Shown: positions 32,991-44,524, counted from the first letter of the stretch. The stretch is 64,000 bases of DNA from an uncultured Eubacteriales bacterium (GCA_949292905.1 CASFAV010000002.1:1-64000), one strand, 5' to 3'. Notes: generated by a model not told the origin, from the letters alone. Numbers and translations: made by a program.

Positions 32991-33662
32991 TCAAATCTTA
33001 TAACCGGCTTCTTTCGCGGCTCTCACGAGCGCGCTCGCCCCTATCCTGTCGGCGCCCGCCTTTATCATAGCGGCCGCGGCTTCGAGAGTACGGATACCGC
33101 CCGCCGCTTTGACCTTGACGTTTTCGCCTACGCACTTACGGAACAGCGCGACGTCCGCTTCCGTAGCTCCGCCCTTTGCAAATCCCGTGGAAGTCTTGAC
33201 GTAATCCGCTCCCGCTTCGGTAACGAGATCGCATACGAGGATCTTCTCGGCTTCGGTAAGCAAAGCCGCCTCCGCTATCACTTTGAGTATTTTATCGCCG
33301 CAAGCCTTTTTAACGGCGGCAATTTCCTCCTTTACGTAACCCGTATCGCCGTTTTTGAGAGCGCAAACGTTGATTACCATATCGATCTCGTCGGCGCCGT
33401 CCGCTATCGCGGAGCGCGCCTCCGCTACTTTTATTCCGCTCGCGCAGTAACCGTTCGGAAAACCCGCGACGGTGCAGACGGCGACTCTCCCGGCAGAGTA
33501 TTCGGAAGCGTACTTTACGTAGCACGGCGGTATGCACACGCTTGCCGTTCCGTATTCCGCGGCTTCGTCTATGAGGGAGGCGATTTCCTCGCGGGTCGCC
33601 GTAACCGACAACAACGTATGGTCGCAACGGGAAAGAATGTTTCTGATTTCGTCTTTGTTCAT
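32991..33662 (-). CDS. deoC: Deoxyribose-phosphate aldolase
   Basis: Class I aldolase splitting 2-deoxyribose 5-phosphate into glyceraldehyde 3-phosphate and acetaldehyde. The 223 residues form one TIM barrel with YVKTSTGFAKGGATEADVAL carrying the Schiff-base lysine (VKTST), the acid/base EIDMVINV and the phosphate-binding VKAAGGIRTLEAA. I chose ATG 33662 with GGAGG upstream, not the in-frame TTG at 33686. It lies 30 bases after the P-type ATPase gene and so belongs to its riboswitch-controlled transcript, an unusual pairing. Salvage genes (PNP, adenosine deaminase) lie 8 kb away. Confidence 0.95.
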   Translation of the reverse strand: MNKDEIRNILSRCDHTLLSVTATREEIASLIDEAAEYGTASVCIPPCYVKYASEYSAGRVAVCTVAGFPNGYCASGIKVAEARSAIADGADEIDMVINVCALKNGDTGYVKEEIAAVKKACGDKILKVIAEAALLTEAEKILVCDLVTEAGADYVKTSTGFAKGGATEADVALFRKCVGENVKVKAAGGIRTLEAAAAMIKAGADRIGASALVRAAKEAGYKI

Positions 33663-33692
33663 ACCGACGTTTCCTCCGCCGAACAATTTATT

Positions 33693-36347
<2,655 letters not shown>

Positions 36348-36374
36348 ATAGCCTCCGTCAGGTGCCGCATAAAC

Positions 36375-36499
36375 GAAAAGACTTCCGACAAAAAAAGAAC
36401 CTCTCTTTTGTCAAAAGTCTCGTTTACCTTTCGGCTGTGCCGCCAGAAGCTGACTTCGGAATTGTTGGCGGCATCAATTCAAACTACTCCCTTTTGAAC
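36375..36499 (-). promoter_or_regulatory. yybP-ykoY-like Mn2+ riboswitch before the ATPase
   Basis: On the minus strand the leader contains AAAAGGGAGTAG (GGGAGTAG at 36491-36484), the conserved J element of the yybP-ykoY class. Its closing stem gttcaaaag (36499-36491) pairs with cttttgac (36417-36410), and a central stem tgccgcca/tggcggca encloses the middle. Directly after comes aaaagagaggttctttt with a T run (about 36405-36386), a possible terminator alternative to the closing stem. Members bind Mn2+ and turn on exporters. Motif and helices are seen; ligand and switching are inferred from the class and from the downstream cation pump. Confidence 0.72.
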
Positions 36500-36527
36500 T
36501 TTGCGGATCACCGCAACGTGTAAGGAT

Positions 36528-36556
36528 ATATTATCACCGCGCGATAGCGCTGTCAA
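36528..36556 (-). promoter_or_regulatory. Promoter of the riboswitch-ATPase-deoC transcript
   Basis: Minus strand -35 TTGACA (36551-36556), 17-base spacer, -10 TAATAT (36528-36533). The transcript would start near 36521, just before the riboswitch. Confidence 0.8.
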
Positions 36557-36568
36557 GATAAAATCCTT

Positions 36569-38041
36569 TTATTTGGCAGGCGCCCACACTTTGGGATAGA
36601 ACAGTAGCATAAGCGGTACGACCTCGAGCCTGCCGAGAAGCATGTCGATCGTAAGCACTATCTTCGAAAAGACGGAATAATCCGCGTAGGAATACAGCGG
36701 ACCTACCGCGCCGAGTCCGGGGCCGACGTTGTTAAGGCAGGCGGCTACGGCGGAGAGGTGCGTAGTAAAGTCGAACGTCGCGTGTTCGACTACGGACACG
36801 AGCAGACAGGACACCGCGAATATGGTGATATATACTATGAAATAGGAGCTTACGCTGTGCGACAATTCGTCGCTTACGGGCTTATTGTCCAGGCGCACCG
36901 TATAGAAAGAGCGCAGCGAGCAAGCCTTCTTGAAATTACGTATGCCGTTTTTGAAGAGGATGATCACTCGCGAAACTTTGAGACCGCCCGCCGTACTGCC
37001 CGCGGAACCGCCGATAAACATCAGCAGCACGAGAATAAACTGCGCAAAAGTCGGCCAAGTGGCAAAATCGGCGGTGGCGAATCCCGTAGTACTCATGACC
37101 GTCGAAGCCTGGAAAGAAGAATATCTCAGAGCTTCGCCGAAGGTTTCGTAGACGTTGTTGACGAGCAGGCAAACGGTTATCGCCAACGTGGAGCATAAGA
37201 ATATGGACAGCAACCATCTCAGCTCTTCGCTTCTCAACGCCTCTTTGACGTGCCCTATCAATATGAAATAAAAGAGGTTGAAATTCATCGAGAAGATCAT
37301 CATGAATACGGTGATGACTATGTCGACGTAAACGGAATCGAAGTGCCCCACGGAATCCACGTAATTGGAAAAGCCTCCCGTTCCCGCGGTCCCGAAAGCG
37401 TGTATGAAGCTGTCGAAAAGGTTCACGTTCTCGTCTATCACGAGCAGGATGACTTCGAGCGCGGTAAGCGCGATATATATACCGTAAAGAATACGCGCGG
37501 TAAAGCGCAATTTACTCACCAATTTACCGAATTGAGGACCGGGCACCTCCGCTTTAAGGAGGTGGACGATGTTCGGATTGCTTTTCGGGAGTACTGCTAT
37601 GACGAAAACGAGCACGCCCATACCGCCTATCCAGTGCGTCATACTGCGCCAGAAAAGCAGACTTTTCGGAATGATCTCGACGTTGGGGATTATGGAAGCG
37701 CCCGTCGTGGTGAATCCCGACACGATCTCGAAGAGGCAATCGATGAAATCGGGAATGGCTCCGCTGATGCGGAAGGGAAGCGCGCCGAATACGGACATGC
37801 ATATCCAGGCGAGCGCAACTATCACGAATCCGCCTCTCGCTCTGATGGAACTGTCCCCGGGTTTGAGTACGATACAGGGGATCCCCAGAAGGAGCAATAC
37901 CCCTATCGTAACGCCGAAAGCGAGAGGCGTATTGTACTCGTACTCCGCATAACCGAAGGTCATCGCGAAAGGAATGAGCATGAACGCCGCCGTTACGACG
38001 GCGATCTGTCCTAAAATGTAAGCGGTCAATCTGTAATTCAT
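36569..38041 (-). CDS. trkH: Potassium uptake channel subunit TrkH/KtrB
   Basis: A 490-residue membrane protein of the Trk/Ktr/HKT superfamily with four repeated M1-P-M2 units. Selectivity-loop glycines can be seen in IVSGFTTTGASIIPN, FGTAGTGGFSNYVDS, VMSTTGFATADFAT and NNVGPGLGAVGP. The motif GGSAGSTAGGLKVSRVIIL is the typical gating-loop region. It forms the K+ channel part of a complex gated by the TrkA ring encoded three bases upstream. The start ATG follows the trkA stop almost directly. Length is normal. Confidence 0.95.
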   Translation of the reverse strand: MNYRLTAYILGQIAVVTAAFMLIPFAMTFGYAEYEYNTPLAFGVTIGVLLLLGIPCIVLKPGDSSIRARGGFVIVALAWICMSVFGALPFRISGAIPDFIDCLFEIVSGFTTTGASIIPNVEIIPKSLLFWRSMTHWIGGMGVLVFVIAVLPKSNPNIVHLLKAEVPGPQFGKLVSKLRFTARILYGIYIALTALEVILLVIDENVNLFDSFIHAFGTAGTGGFSNYVDSVGHFDSVYVDIVITVFMMIFSMNFNLFYFILIGHVKEALRSEELRWLLSIFLCSTLAITVCLLVNNVYETFGEALRYSSFQASTVMSTTGFATADFATWPTFAQFILVLLMFIGGSAGSTAGGLKVSRVIILFKNGIRNFKKACSLRSFYTVRLDNKPVSDELSHSVSSYFIVYITIFAVSCLLVSVVEHATFDFTTHLSAVAACLNNVGPGLGAVGPLYSYADYSVFSKIVLTIDMLLGRLEVVPLMLLFYPKVWAPAK

Positions 38042-38044
38042 CGC

Positions 38045-39391
38045 TCACCCCAGGATCTCGTTAAAGTCGTCGGTAAATTCTCTCGTGGTCACTACGATCA
38101 CCGTGTCGCCTTCTTCGATAGTGGAATTACCGTCGGGGACTATTATCTCGTTGTTGCGGATTATAGTAGCGATTATGATGTGTTTACCGAGTTTTACGTT
38201 GCGCAGAGGAACTCCGAGCGCTTTGAAGTCGGACTGAACGCCGAATTCGAGCGCTTCCGCCTGATCGTTCACGATACGGTGGAGCTTATTGACTTTGCCG
38301 CCTACGGTATTCTGCATGCCGCGCACGTAACGGACTATCTGATCCGCAGTGGTGGCGCGTGTGGAAACTATACTCTCGACGCCTACGCTTCTGAGCATCT
38401 TGTAATAAGGCATCTTATCCACTTTGGCAATGACCTTTTTGACTCCTTTGCTGCGCGCAAACATCGAGAGTATTATATTCTGCTCGTCTAAGCCGCATAA
38501 AGCTATGAATGCGTCCGTGCGTGTGAGCCCCTCGTCTACCAGAAGATCCTGATCGGTGCCGTCGCCGTGGATTATTTCGACTTTATGGAGATTTTCGCTT
38601 AAAAATCTGCAACGAGCCTCGTTATTTTCGATAATTTTGACTTTCACGCCCATGCGGCGCAATTCCCTGGCGAGATAGTAAGCTATCATTCCTCCGCCCA
38701 CTATCATTACGCTCCTCGTGCCCTTGCTTCCGGTGGTTTCTTTGAAAAATCCGGCTATTTCCTTCGAAGACGCCGTAAAATATACGTTGTCGCCCGCTTC
38801 AAGACGGAAATTTCCTTTGGGGATATGCACCTTGCCCGCCCGCTCTACGGCGCAAATGAGCACTTTTGCGTTGAATTTCGAAGCGAGATCCTTGAGTTCT
38901 GTGCCGTTGAGCGCGTCCGTTTCGTTTATTTTTATCTCCGCAAGGTTGACCTTGCCGTCCGCAAAAGTTTCTATCTTGATAGCGGACAAAAATTTAAGCG
39001 CTCTCGCTATATCCACTGCGGTCTCGTGCTCCGGATTGACCATCATCGAAAGTCCGAGCTCCTTACCTTGGAACAGAGTGAAGTATTCGGGCGTTCTTAT
39101 GCGCGCGATGGTGTCTTTGGCATTGAGTTTCTTGCCGACCATGCAACATAAAATATTCAGTTCGTCGTGCGGGGTACAGGCTATAAGCAAATCGGCGGCT
39201 CCCGCGTCTGCCTCTTCGAGCACTTCGTAACTCGCGCCGTTGCCCAATATGCCTTTGACGTCGTAATGATCGATGATGTTCTCGAGCTTCTTCGAGTCGG
39301 TATCCACGACGACTATATTGTGCCCTTCCTCGGATAATCGGCTTACGAGTTCCTGTCCGACGTTACCCACGCCTACAATAATAATATTCAT
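38045..39391 (-). CDS. trkA: Trk system NAD-binding regulator TrkA
   Basis: A 448-residue cytoplasmic protein of two RCK modules. Each has a Rossmann NAD(H) site: MNIIIVGVGNVGQELVSRL at residue 1 and SVMIVGGGMIAYYLAREL at about 227; each is followed by a TrkA-C domain (DALNGTELKDLASKFNAKV and ALEFGVQSDFKALGVPL). Two-module forms pair with TrkH, and nucleotide binding sets channel gating. AAGGAGAG precedes the ATG. First gene of the trkA-trkH operon. Confidence 0.96.
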   Translation of the reverse strand: MNIIIVGVGNVGQELVSRLSEEGHNIVVVDTDSKKLENIIDHYDVKGILGNGASYEVLEEADAGAADLLIACTPHDELNILCCMVGKKLNAKDTIARIRTPEYFTLFQGKELGLSMMVNPEHETAVDIARALKFLSAIKIETFADGKVNLAEIKINETDALNGTELKDLASKFNAKVLICAVERAGKVHIPKGNFRLEAGDNVYFTASSKEIAGFFKETTGSKGTRSVMIVGGGMIAYYLARELRRMGVKVKIIENNEARCRFLSENLHKVEIIHGDGTDQDLLVDEGLTRTDAFIALCGLDEQNIILSMFARSKGVKKVIAKVDKMPYYKMLRSVGVESIVSTRATTADQIVRYVRGMQNTVGGKVNKLHRIVNDQAEALEFGVQSDFKALGVPLRNVKLGKHIIIATIIRNNEIIVPDGNSTIEEGDTVIVVTTREFTDDFNEILG

Positions 39392-39441
39392 TCCTCTCTC
39401 CTTGCGAGTTCCCGTCCGACGAGGGGCGTCGCATCATCAAA

Positions 39442-39470
39442 AGTTTAACATACGTCCGATTGTATTACAA
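39442..39470 (-). promoter_or_regulatory. Probable trkA-trkH promoter
   Basis: Minus strand -35 TTGTAA (39465-39470), 17-base spacer, -10 TAAACT (39442-39447). It overlaps the stop codon of the upstream hypothetical gene. Confidence 0.5.
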
Positions 39471-39911
39471 CCCGTTTTTGGCTAACGTAACGCGATCGAG
39501 CGCGTCGCGCAGCTCCGACATATTTTTCCCCTTTTCGAGAGAATAGTAATATACTCTCCCGTCGTACGTCCCGTCCACTCCTCTTACTACGTTATAGCCG
39601 CAATCGGCGGCTTCCACCCGTATAAGCAGGCTGTCGAAAGGCATATCGCGATGCTCCTCCGCTTCGTCGTAAAGGAATTCTACCCACAAGCCCTTCTTCA
39701 TCTCTTCTTTCGTGAGCCTGTCGAGACTTACTCCGAGAGCGGGCATTTCGTAACCGCCTTCGTTTACTCTAGCGAGCGCTGCGAGCACGGCGTTTCCTTC
39801 GCCCGATCTTACGGAAAGATAAAATTCTTCCCCGTCGCGGTACAGCTTGATCGCCGAGGGCGACTTTAGCTTGTTTTCCAGATATTTTTCCTCGTTCGCG
39901 AATGCGTCCAA
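39465..39911 (-). CDS. Hypothetical acidic protein, TTG start
   Basis: A 148-residue acidic soluble protein that I do not recognise. It has short amphipathic strands (IKLYRDGEEFYLSVRSGEG, FDSLLIRVEAADCGYNVVRG, GRVYYYSLEKGKN) and no catalytic motif, membrane segment or signal. I accept the TTG at 39911 as start because AAGGAGAG lies 6 bases upstream and a near-consensus promoter (39956-39984) feeds it. It lies between trkA and a divergent lipid kinase, in its own transcript or leading into trkA. A lineage-specific protein with a mixed alpha/beta fold is all that can be said. Confidence 0.65.
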   Translation of the reverse strand: MDAFANEEKYLENKLKSPSAIKLYRDGEEFYLSVRSGEGNAVLAALARVNEGGYEMPALGVSLDRLTKEEMKKGLWVEFLYDEAEEHRDMPFDSLLIRVEAADCGYNVVRGVDGTYDGRVYYYSLEKGKNMSELRDALDRVTLAKNGL

Positions 39912-39955
39912 AATTCTCTCCTTCGCCGCCCGCGCGTTCGGCGCGCGACGAGAAA

Positions 39956-39984
39956 ATTATACATCTTATTACTCGTATCGTCAA
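39956..39984 (-). promoter_or_regulatory. Promoter of the hypothetical gene at 39465-39911
   Basis: Minus strand -35 TTGACG (39979-39984), 17-base spacer, -10 TATAAT (39956-39961). The 45-base leader ends in AAGGAGAG. Confidence 0.8.
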
Positions 39985-40031
39985 TGTTTTATTGCGCTCC
40001 CGCGCGGCTTTTGCTCTTATGCTCTCAACAG

Positions 40032-40060
40032 TTGCCAAAAACGCGGCGATGTCGTATAAT
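40032..40060 (+). promoter_or_regulatory. Promoter of the lipid kinase gene
   Basis: -35 TTGCCA (40032-40037), 17-base spacer, -10 TATAAT (40055-40060); 27 bases before the ATG at 40088. Confidence 0.8.
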
Positions 40061-40087
40061 CGATATAAATTGAACGGAGGAGATTAT

Positions 40088-40957
40088 ATGTACGACATAA
40101 TTTGCAATCCGGTATCCGGTAAAGGCTCGAGCCTTGCCGCTCTCGAAAAAGTAGAAAATATTCTGAAAGCCGCCAATATCCCCTATACCGTGCATCTTAC
40201 GGAAAAACCCATGCACGCGACGGAACTCACGCGTGAAATAAACGCAAAAACTCACGCCAAACTAATCGTAATGGGCGGCGACGGAACGCTAAACGAAGTT
40301 CTGAACGGTATAGAAAATTTCGACGCGCTCGATCTCGGTATCATATCCTGCGGCACAGGTAACGATTTCATAAAAGCGGCGAAGCTTCCCTCGGATCCCG
40401 CCGAAGCGCTCAAGCTTATCCTCAAAGGCAACGTGGGACATTTCGATTATCTCCAGCTCGGCGCGAGAAGGGCTCTGAACTGCGCGGGCGCGGGAATGGA
40501 CGTCGACGTACTGGTAAGGTATTCGACGATGAAAGCTTTCAAGGGAAAAGCCAAATATTACGCTTCTCTCATCGACACCCTCATCAAATGCAAATTCCAT
40601 AAGGTTTCCATAGAGCTTGACGGGAAAATAATGGAAAGATCGGTATTCATGATAGCCGCGGCGAACGGCACCTGTATAGGCGGCGGAATGGCGATATCGC
40701 CTCATTCCGTAGCGGACGACGGCAAAATGAACGTGGTATTCATCAACGAAATGCCCAAACGCAAGATCCCCGGCATGCTCATTAAGTTTTTGAGCGGCGG
40801 CAAACACATAGACAGTCCTTTTACCGAGGAATACCTTACCGACAAAGTGGTCATTCGCGTCCTCGACGAAGGGCTTACCGAAGTGGACGGCGAAGTGTTC
40901 GACAATAAAGTGATCGACGCGGAGATCGTCAGCGGGAAACTGCGCGTTTTCAGATAA
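40088..40957 (+). CDS. YegS/BmrU-type diacylglycerol (lipid) kinase
   Basis: A 289-residue DAGK-catalytic-domain kinase. It begins YDIICNPVSGKGSSLAALEK (NP-x-SG), has the nucleotide-binding VMGGDGTLNEVLNG (about 60-73) and the C-terminal TEVDGEVFD, all standard. It would phosphorylate diacylglycerol or a related lipid at the membrane, feeding phosphatidate back into lipid synthesis. The start is ATG 40088 with GGAGGAG 5 bases before; earlier in-frame starts lie upstream of the promoter. Monocistronic and divergent from the hypothetical gene. Confidence 0.92.
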   Translation: MYDIICNPVSGKGSSLAALEKVENILKAANIPYTVHLTEKPMHATELTREINAKTHAKLIVMGGDGTLNEVLNGIENFDALDLGIISCGTGNDFIKAAKLPSDPAEALKLILKGNVGHFDYLQLGARRALNCAGAGMDVDVLVRYSTMKAFKGKAKYYASLIDTLIKCKFHKVSIELDGKIMERSVFMIAAANGTCIGGGMAISPHSVADDGKMNVVFINEMPKRKIPGMLIKFLSGGKHIDSPFTEEYLTDKVVIRVLDEGLTEVDGEVFDNKVIDAEIVSGKLRVFR

Positions 40958-40979
40958 AACGCACGTCGATAAAATATGA

Positions 40980-41924
40980 TTAATCGGTAACGGCGGCGAA
41001 AGCCGCTTTTTCCGCATTATCGAGAAGAATTCTTCTTTCTTCTTCCGTAATACCGAGACGGGCGTATTCCGTATCGAGGTCGGTGTCCGAAACGGTCATG
41101 TTGTCGGTATTGAGCGTGACTTTTACGCCGGCGCGCATCAGATAGCGTAACGGGAACGTCCTTTCCGTACACGCTCCGGTATTGAGATTGCTCGTGTAGC
41201 AGGTCTCGAGCGCTATTCCACTTTCCGCAAGTTCCGCAACGAGAGCCTCGTCCTCGACGCACCTTACGCCGTGCCCTATCCTCCGCGCGCCGAGAGCAAG
41301 AGCGTCGCGAATTTTGTCTGCTCCTCCCGCTTCTCCCGCGTGTATGGTTATCGGCACGCCCGCTTCCCGCGCTATCGCGAATACTTCCGCGTGATCGGAA
41401 GGCGTATCCTTCGCTTCGTCGCCCGCGAGATCTATCCCCACTACTCCTTTCCCGAGAAATTCGGCTGCCGTCAGCGCCGTTTCGCGGTTTTCCTCATCGG
41501 ACAACGCCCCCGCGCGCATAGCGCAGAAGATTAGTCCGCCAGAAAATCCGAATTCCCCTTTCGCCGCTCCGAACGCACCGCACGCCGCCTCGGCGATCTC
41601 TCGTTGAGAAGCGCCGCCCGCGGTAAGCAGTCCCGGCGCAAAACGTATCTCGGCGTAACGCATTCCGCTTACCTTAAGCCTTTTTACGAGAGAACGGATC
41701 GCGTAAGCGACGTTTTCAGGAGTCTGTAAAACAAGCAAAGGGATCTCGAAACTTTTTAGATACTCTTTGAGATCGGCGCAACGCTGCGGAGCCGTCATTA
41801 ATCCGCGAAGCACGCTTACGTCGCGCGTCGGTAAATCAACGCCGCTACTTCCGGCAAGATATACGGCGTCTTCTGCGGTAATGCTGCCGTCGAGATGCAG
41901 ATGAAGGTCTATGCCGCCCGACAT
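40980..41924 (-). CDS. add: Adenosine deaminase
   Basis: Zinc hydrolase of 314 residues converting adenosine to inosine (and deoxyadenosine to deoxyinosine). Metal and catalytic motifs are in place: DLHLHLDGS near the N-terminus, the HAGEAGG strand, the GHGVRC block, and TLNTDNMTVSDTDLDTEY with the catalytic aspartates. Length is slightly below the usual 330-350. It follows the PNP gene by 4 bases, so inosine made here is phosphorolysed by the partner enzyme: a two-step purine salvage operon. Confidence 0.93.
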   Translation of the reverse strand: MSGGIDLHLHLDGSITAEDAVYLAGSSGVDLPTRDVSVLRGLMTAPQRCADLKEYLKSFEIPLLVLQTPENVAYAIRSLVKRLKVSGMRYAEIRFAPGLLTAGGASQREIAEAACGAFGAAKGEFGFSGGLIFCAMRAGALSDEENRETALTAAEFLGKGVVGIDLAGDEAKDTPSDHAEVFAIAREAGVPITIHAGEAGGADKIRDALALGARRIGHGVRCVEDEALVAELAESGIALETCYTSNLNTGACTERTFPLRYLMRAGVKVTLNTDNMTVSDTDLDTEYARLGITEEERRILLDNAEKAAFAAVTD

Positions 41925-41928
41925 AACG

Positions 41929-42750
41929 TCATATCCTTTCCACGAGCTCGCTCACAAGCCTTACGAAAGCAGGCGCGCTTCTCGCGGCGGCTTCCTTGAC
42001 TTCCTCGTGGGTAAGCTTGCCCGCGCCCACTCCGCAAGCCATATTCGCCACACAGCTAATGCCGCATATCTCCATGCCCGCGTGCTTGGCGGCGACCGCT
42101 TCGATCGCAGTGCTCATTCCCACGAGATCTGCGCCCAGCAAGCCGAACGCGCGCACCTCTTCGGGCGTTTCGTACTGCGGTCCCGGCGCCTGCAGATAGA
42201 CGCCTTCTTTATATTCGATGCCGAGTTTAAGGGCTATATCGCGTATTATCCCACGTATTCGCGCCGAGTACACTTCGCTCATATCCGGGAATCTCACTCC
42301 GAATTCTTCCGCGTTCTCCCCGCGCAATGGCGAAGGCACGAACGAGGCGATATGTCCTTTGAGCGTTATGAGATCGCCCACTCCGAAGGTCGGGTTCACC
42401 GCACCGCTCACGTTGGTGAGTATGAGCTTTTCGGCGCCGAGCATTCGCATGAGCCTTACCGGCATAACGACTTCTTCGGGCGAGTAGCCTTCGTAATAAT
42501 GCACCCTGCCGCGCATGGCGGCGATCCGTCTGCCTCCGAGCGTTCCGAATACGAACGCCCCGTCGTGGCCGCTTACGGTAGATACGGGAAAATAAGGCAG
42601 CATCGCATATGGAATTGTAGCTTCGGCTACGATATTGTCCGCAATATCTCCCAATCCCGAGCCGAGAGTAAGCGCGATCTCCGGTACGAACGGAGTTACC
42701 GCGCGCACCGCTTCCATACATTCGGTAAGTTTAGCGTATATTTCAGTCAT
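41929..42750 (-). CDS. punA: Purine nucleoside phosphorylase (trimeric PunA type)
   Basis: A 273-residue enzyme splitting inosine or guanosine with phosphate. Marks: LTLGSGLGDIADN (phosphate loop), MRGRVHYYEGYSPEEV, LTNVSGAVNPTFGVGDLITL, QAPGPQYETPEEVRAF and VGMSTAIEAVAAKHAGME; this is the trimeric mammalian-like class. The ATG at 42750 lies only 6 bases after the -10 box of a near-consensus promoter and has no Shine-Dalgarno sequence, so the mRNA is probably leaderless. First gene of the operon with add. Confidence 0.95.
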   Translation of the reverse strand: MTEIYAKLTECMEAVRAVTPFVPEIALTLGSGLGDIADNIVAEATIPYAMLPYFPVSTVSGHDGAFVFGTLGGRRIAAMRGRVHYYEGYSPEEVVMPVRLMRMLGAEKLILTNVSGAVNPTFGVGDLITLKGHIASFVPSPLRGENAEEFGVRFPDMSEVYSARIRGIIRDIALKLGIEYKEGVYLQAPGPQYETPEEVRAFGLLGADLVGMSTAIEAVAAKHAGMEICGISCVANMACGVGAGKLTHEEVKEAAARSAPAFVRLVSELVERI

Positions 42751-42756
42751 ATCTAA

Positions 42757-42785
42757 ATGTTATCATCCCGCGCGACGGGTGTCAA
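42757..42785 (-). promoter_or_regulatory. Promoter of punA-add, leaderless type
   Basis: Minus strand -35 TTGACA (42780-42785), 17-base spacer, -10 TAACAT (42757-42762). Six bases (ttagat) separate the -10 from the punA ATG, so the start of transcription should coincide with the A of ATG. Confidence 0.75.
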
Positions 42786-42798
42786 TACGATTTGCCTC

Positions 42799-42828
42799 TT
42801 TACTTCCGTTCTTCTTATATGCTATAAT
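42799..42828 (+). promoter_or_regulatory. Promoter of the alpha-galactosidase gene
   Basis: Extended -10 TGCTATAAT (-10 at 42823-42828) with a partial -35 TTTACT (42799-42804) at 18 bases. Divergent from the punA promoter, the two sharing about 45 bases. Confidence 0.55.
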
Positions 42829-42859
42829 AAATATAATTTAACCGACGAGGAGAATTGAT

Positions 42860-44500
42860 ATGAAAAGGAACGGAATGTGTCCGCTGTGTTTTCTTAAGCA
42901 GCTGTTCACGAAACCCGAAAGCGTAACCAATATATATAATACCGCGCCGTACTCCAACGGAGTGGCACTCACGCCGCCCATGGGCTGGTCGAGCTGGAAC
43001 ACGTTCAAGAACCGCATAGACGAGGACCTCATCTACGAGACCGCTAAAGTCATGAAAGAAAAAGGTCTAGCGGACGCGGGTTACGTCTACGTCAATCTCG
43101 ACGACAACTGGCATTCCTCGATGCGCGACGACAACGGCGCTTTGCAAGGCGATCTTTCTACTTTCGCCCACGGGATACCCGCGCTTGTCGAAAAGATCAA
43201 CGCGCTCGGTCTCAAAGTGGGTATCTATTCTTCCAACGGCACGGAAACCTGCGAAGATCTGCCCGCGACTCTCTATCACGAGAGAACGGACGCACTCACT
43301 TTCGCCCGCTGGGGCATCGAATACTTCAAGTACGATTTCTGCCACAATATAAGAGTCAGCGGCTACGCCCCGCTCGTATACGGTATTTCCGTAGCGCGCA
43401 AAGGCGAACGCAAAGAGGATTTCTATCCGTGCACGGACGCCAAGCTGTACGGATACGCCCGCTTAATGCCGAAAGACGCCGTACCCGGCGGCAAATACGT
43501 AGGCGGTATGGACAGGAACGCCGGCGCCATGCAATACGACAACGTGAAGGCGGACGAGGACGGCGAATACGTCCTTACGCTCAACGTGCACAAAAAAGGC
43601 AAGAAATATAAGAAAGCGGCAATGATAATCGTGAACGACGCCGACGACTACTTCGTCGAGTTGCCGCCGCAGACGAAATGGAACGTGACCGCACGCTTCC
43701 AAACCGTGGTAACGCTCAAAGCGGGTCTCAACAAAATAAGAATATTCAACCCCGTGCGCAACAGAGCGGATTCGGAGCTGATACAATACCGCAATATGGG
43801 CAGGCAATTGGTGTATGCGGCGAATAAGGTAGCTGAGGATACGGGAAATCCCGTAAAGCCTATCGTCTTCTCGCTTTGCGAATGGGGCGTGGGTCGCCCG
43901 TGGCAGTGGGGAGCGCTGGCAGGCAACCTCTGGCGCACGACTCCCGATATCCGCCCTAACTGGAAATGGATGATGTTGTTGTACGAGCGCAACGTGAAAC
44001 TTCATCTGCATGCGGGAGTCGGACATTGGAACGATCCCGACATGCTCGAAGTGGGCAACGGCAAGCTCACCTACGATGAGAACCGCGCTCACTTCTCTGT
44101 ATGGTGCATGATGGCGGCTCCGCTCATTCTCGGCAACGACCTTCGCAAGATGCCCGATAACGTACTCGAGATAGTTACTAACCGCAATCTTATCGCCGTC
44201 GACCAGGATCCTCTCGGTATGCAGGCGAAGCGCGTCTTCCGTAGCGCGCACGCGGACATACTCGCCAAGCCGCTCGCGGACGGCTCTGTCGCGATCTGTT
44301 TCTTCAATAAATTCGGCGGCAAGCGCGCCATGATCTACAGTCTGAAGAGTCTGGTAGCGGACTCGTACGTAAGCCTGAAGTCGGCGGCTTCGTATAAACT
44401 CATCGATCTTTGGACGGAGGAATCCTACGACGCAACCGACAATCTCCGCGTCGAACTCGAACCTCACTCCGCAAAAGTATTCAAGATCATTCCATGCTGA
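42860..44500 (+). CDS. GH27 alpha-galactosidase with an inserted beta domain
   Basis: A 546-residue glycosidase removing alpha-linked galactose. Catalytic barrel motifs: TPPMGWSSWNTFK (38-50), YVYVNLDDNWH, FKYDFCHN with the nucleophile (Asp159), WRTTPDI with the acid/base (about Asp363) and WNDPDMLEVGN. Residues about 190-310, between KYDFC and FSLCEWGVG, are an extra beta-rich domain (AMQYDNVKADEDGEYVLTL) of carbohydrate-binding or malectin-like character, seen in some bacterial GH27 enzymes. No signal peptide: an MKRNGMCPLC start and no hydrophobic run, so it acts inside the cell. CGAGGAG precedes the ATG. Monocistronic, with a strong terminator after it; its uptake partner is not in the window. 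Confidence 0.93.
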   Translation: MKRNGMCPLCFLKQLFTKPESVTNIYNTAPYSNGVALTPPMGWSSWNTFKNRIDEDLIYETAKVMKEKGLADAGYVYVNLDDNWHSSMRDDNGALQGDLSTFAHGIPALVEKINALGLKVGIYSSNGTETCEDLPATLYHERTDALTFARWGIEYFKYDFCHNIRVSGYAPLVYGISVARKGERKEDFYPCTDAKLYGYARLMPKDAVPGGKYVGGMDRNAGAMQYDNVKADEDGEYVLTLNVHKKGKKYKKAAMIIVNDADDYFVELPPQTKWNVTARFQTVVTLKAGLNKIRIFNPVRNRADSELIQYRNMGRQLVYAANKVAEDTGNPVKPIVFSLCEWGVGRPWQWGALAGNLWRTTPDIRPNWKWMMLLYERNVKLHLHAGVGHWNDPDMLEVGNGKLTYDENRAHFSVWCMMAAPLILGNDLRKMPDNVLEIVTNRNLIAVDQDPLGMQAKRVFRSAHADILAKPLADGSVAICFFNKFGGKRAMIYSLKSLVADSYVSLKSAASYKLIDLWTEESYDATDNLRVELEPHSAKVFKIIPC

Positions 44501-44524
44501 CAACGTGGCGTATAAAACGCAGAT

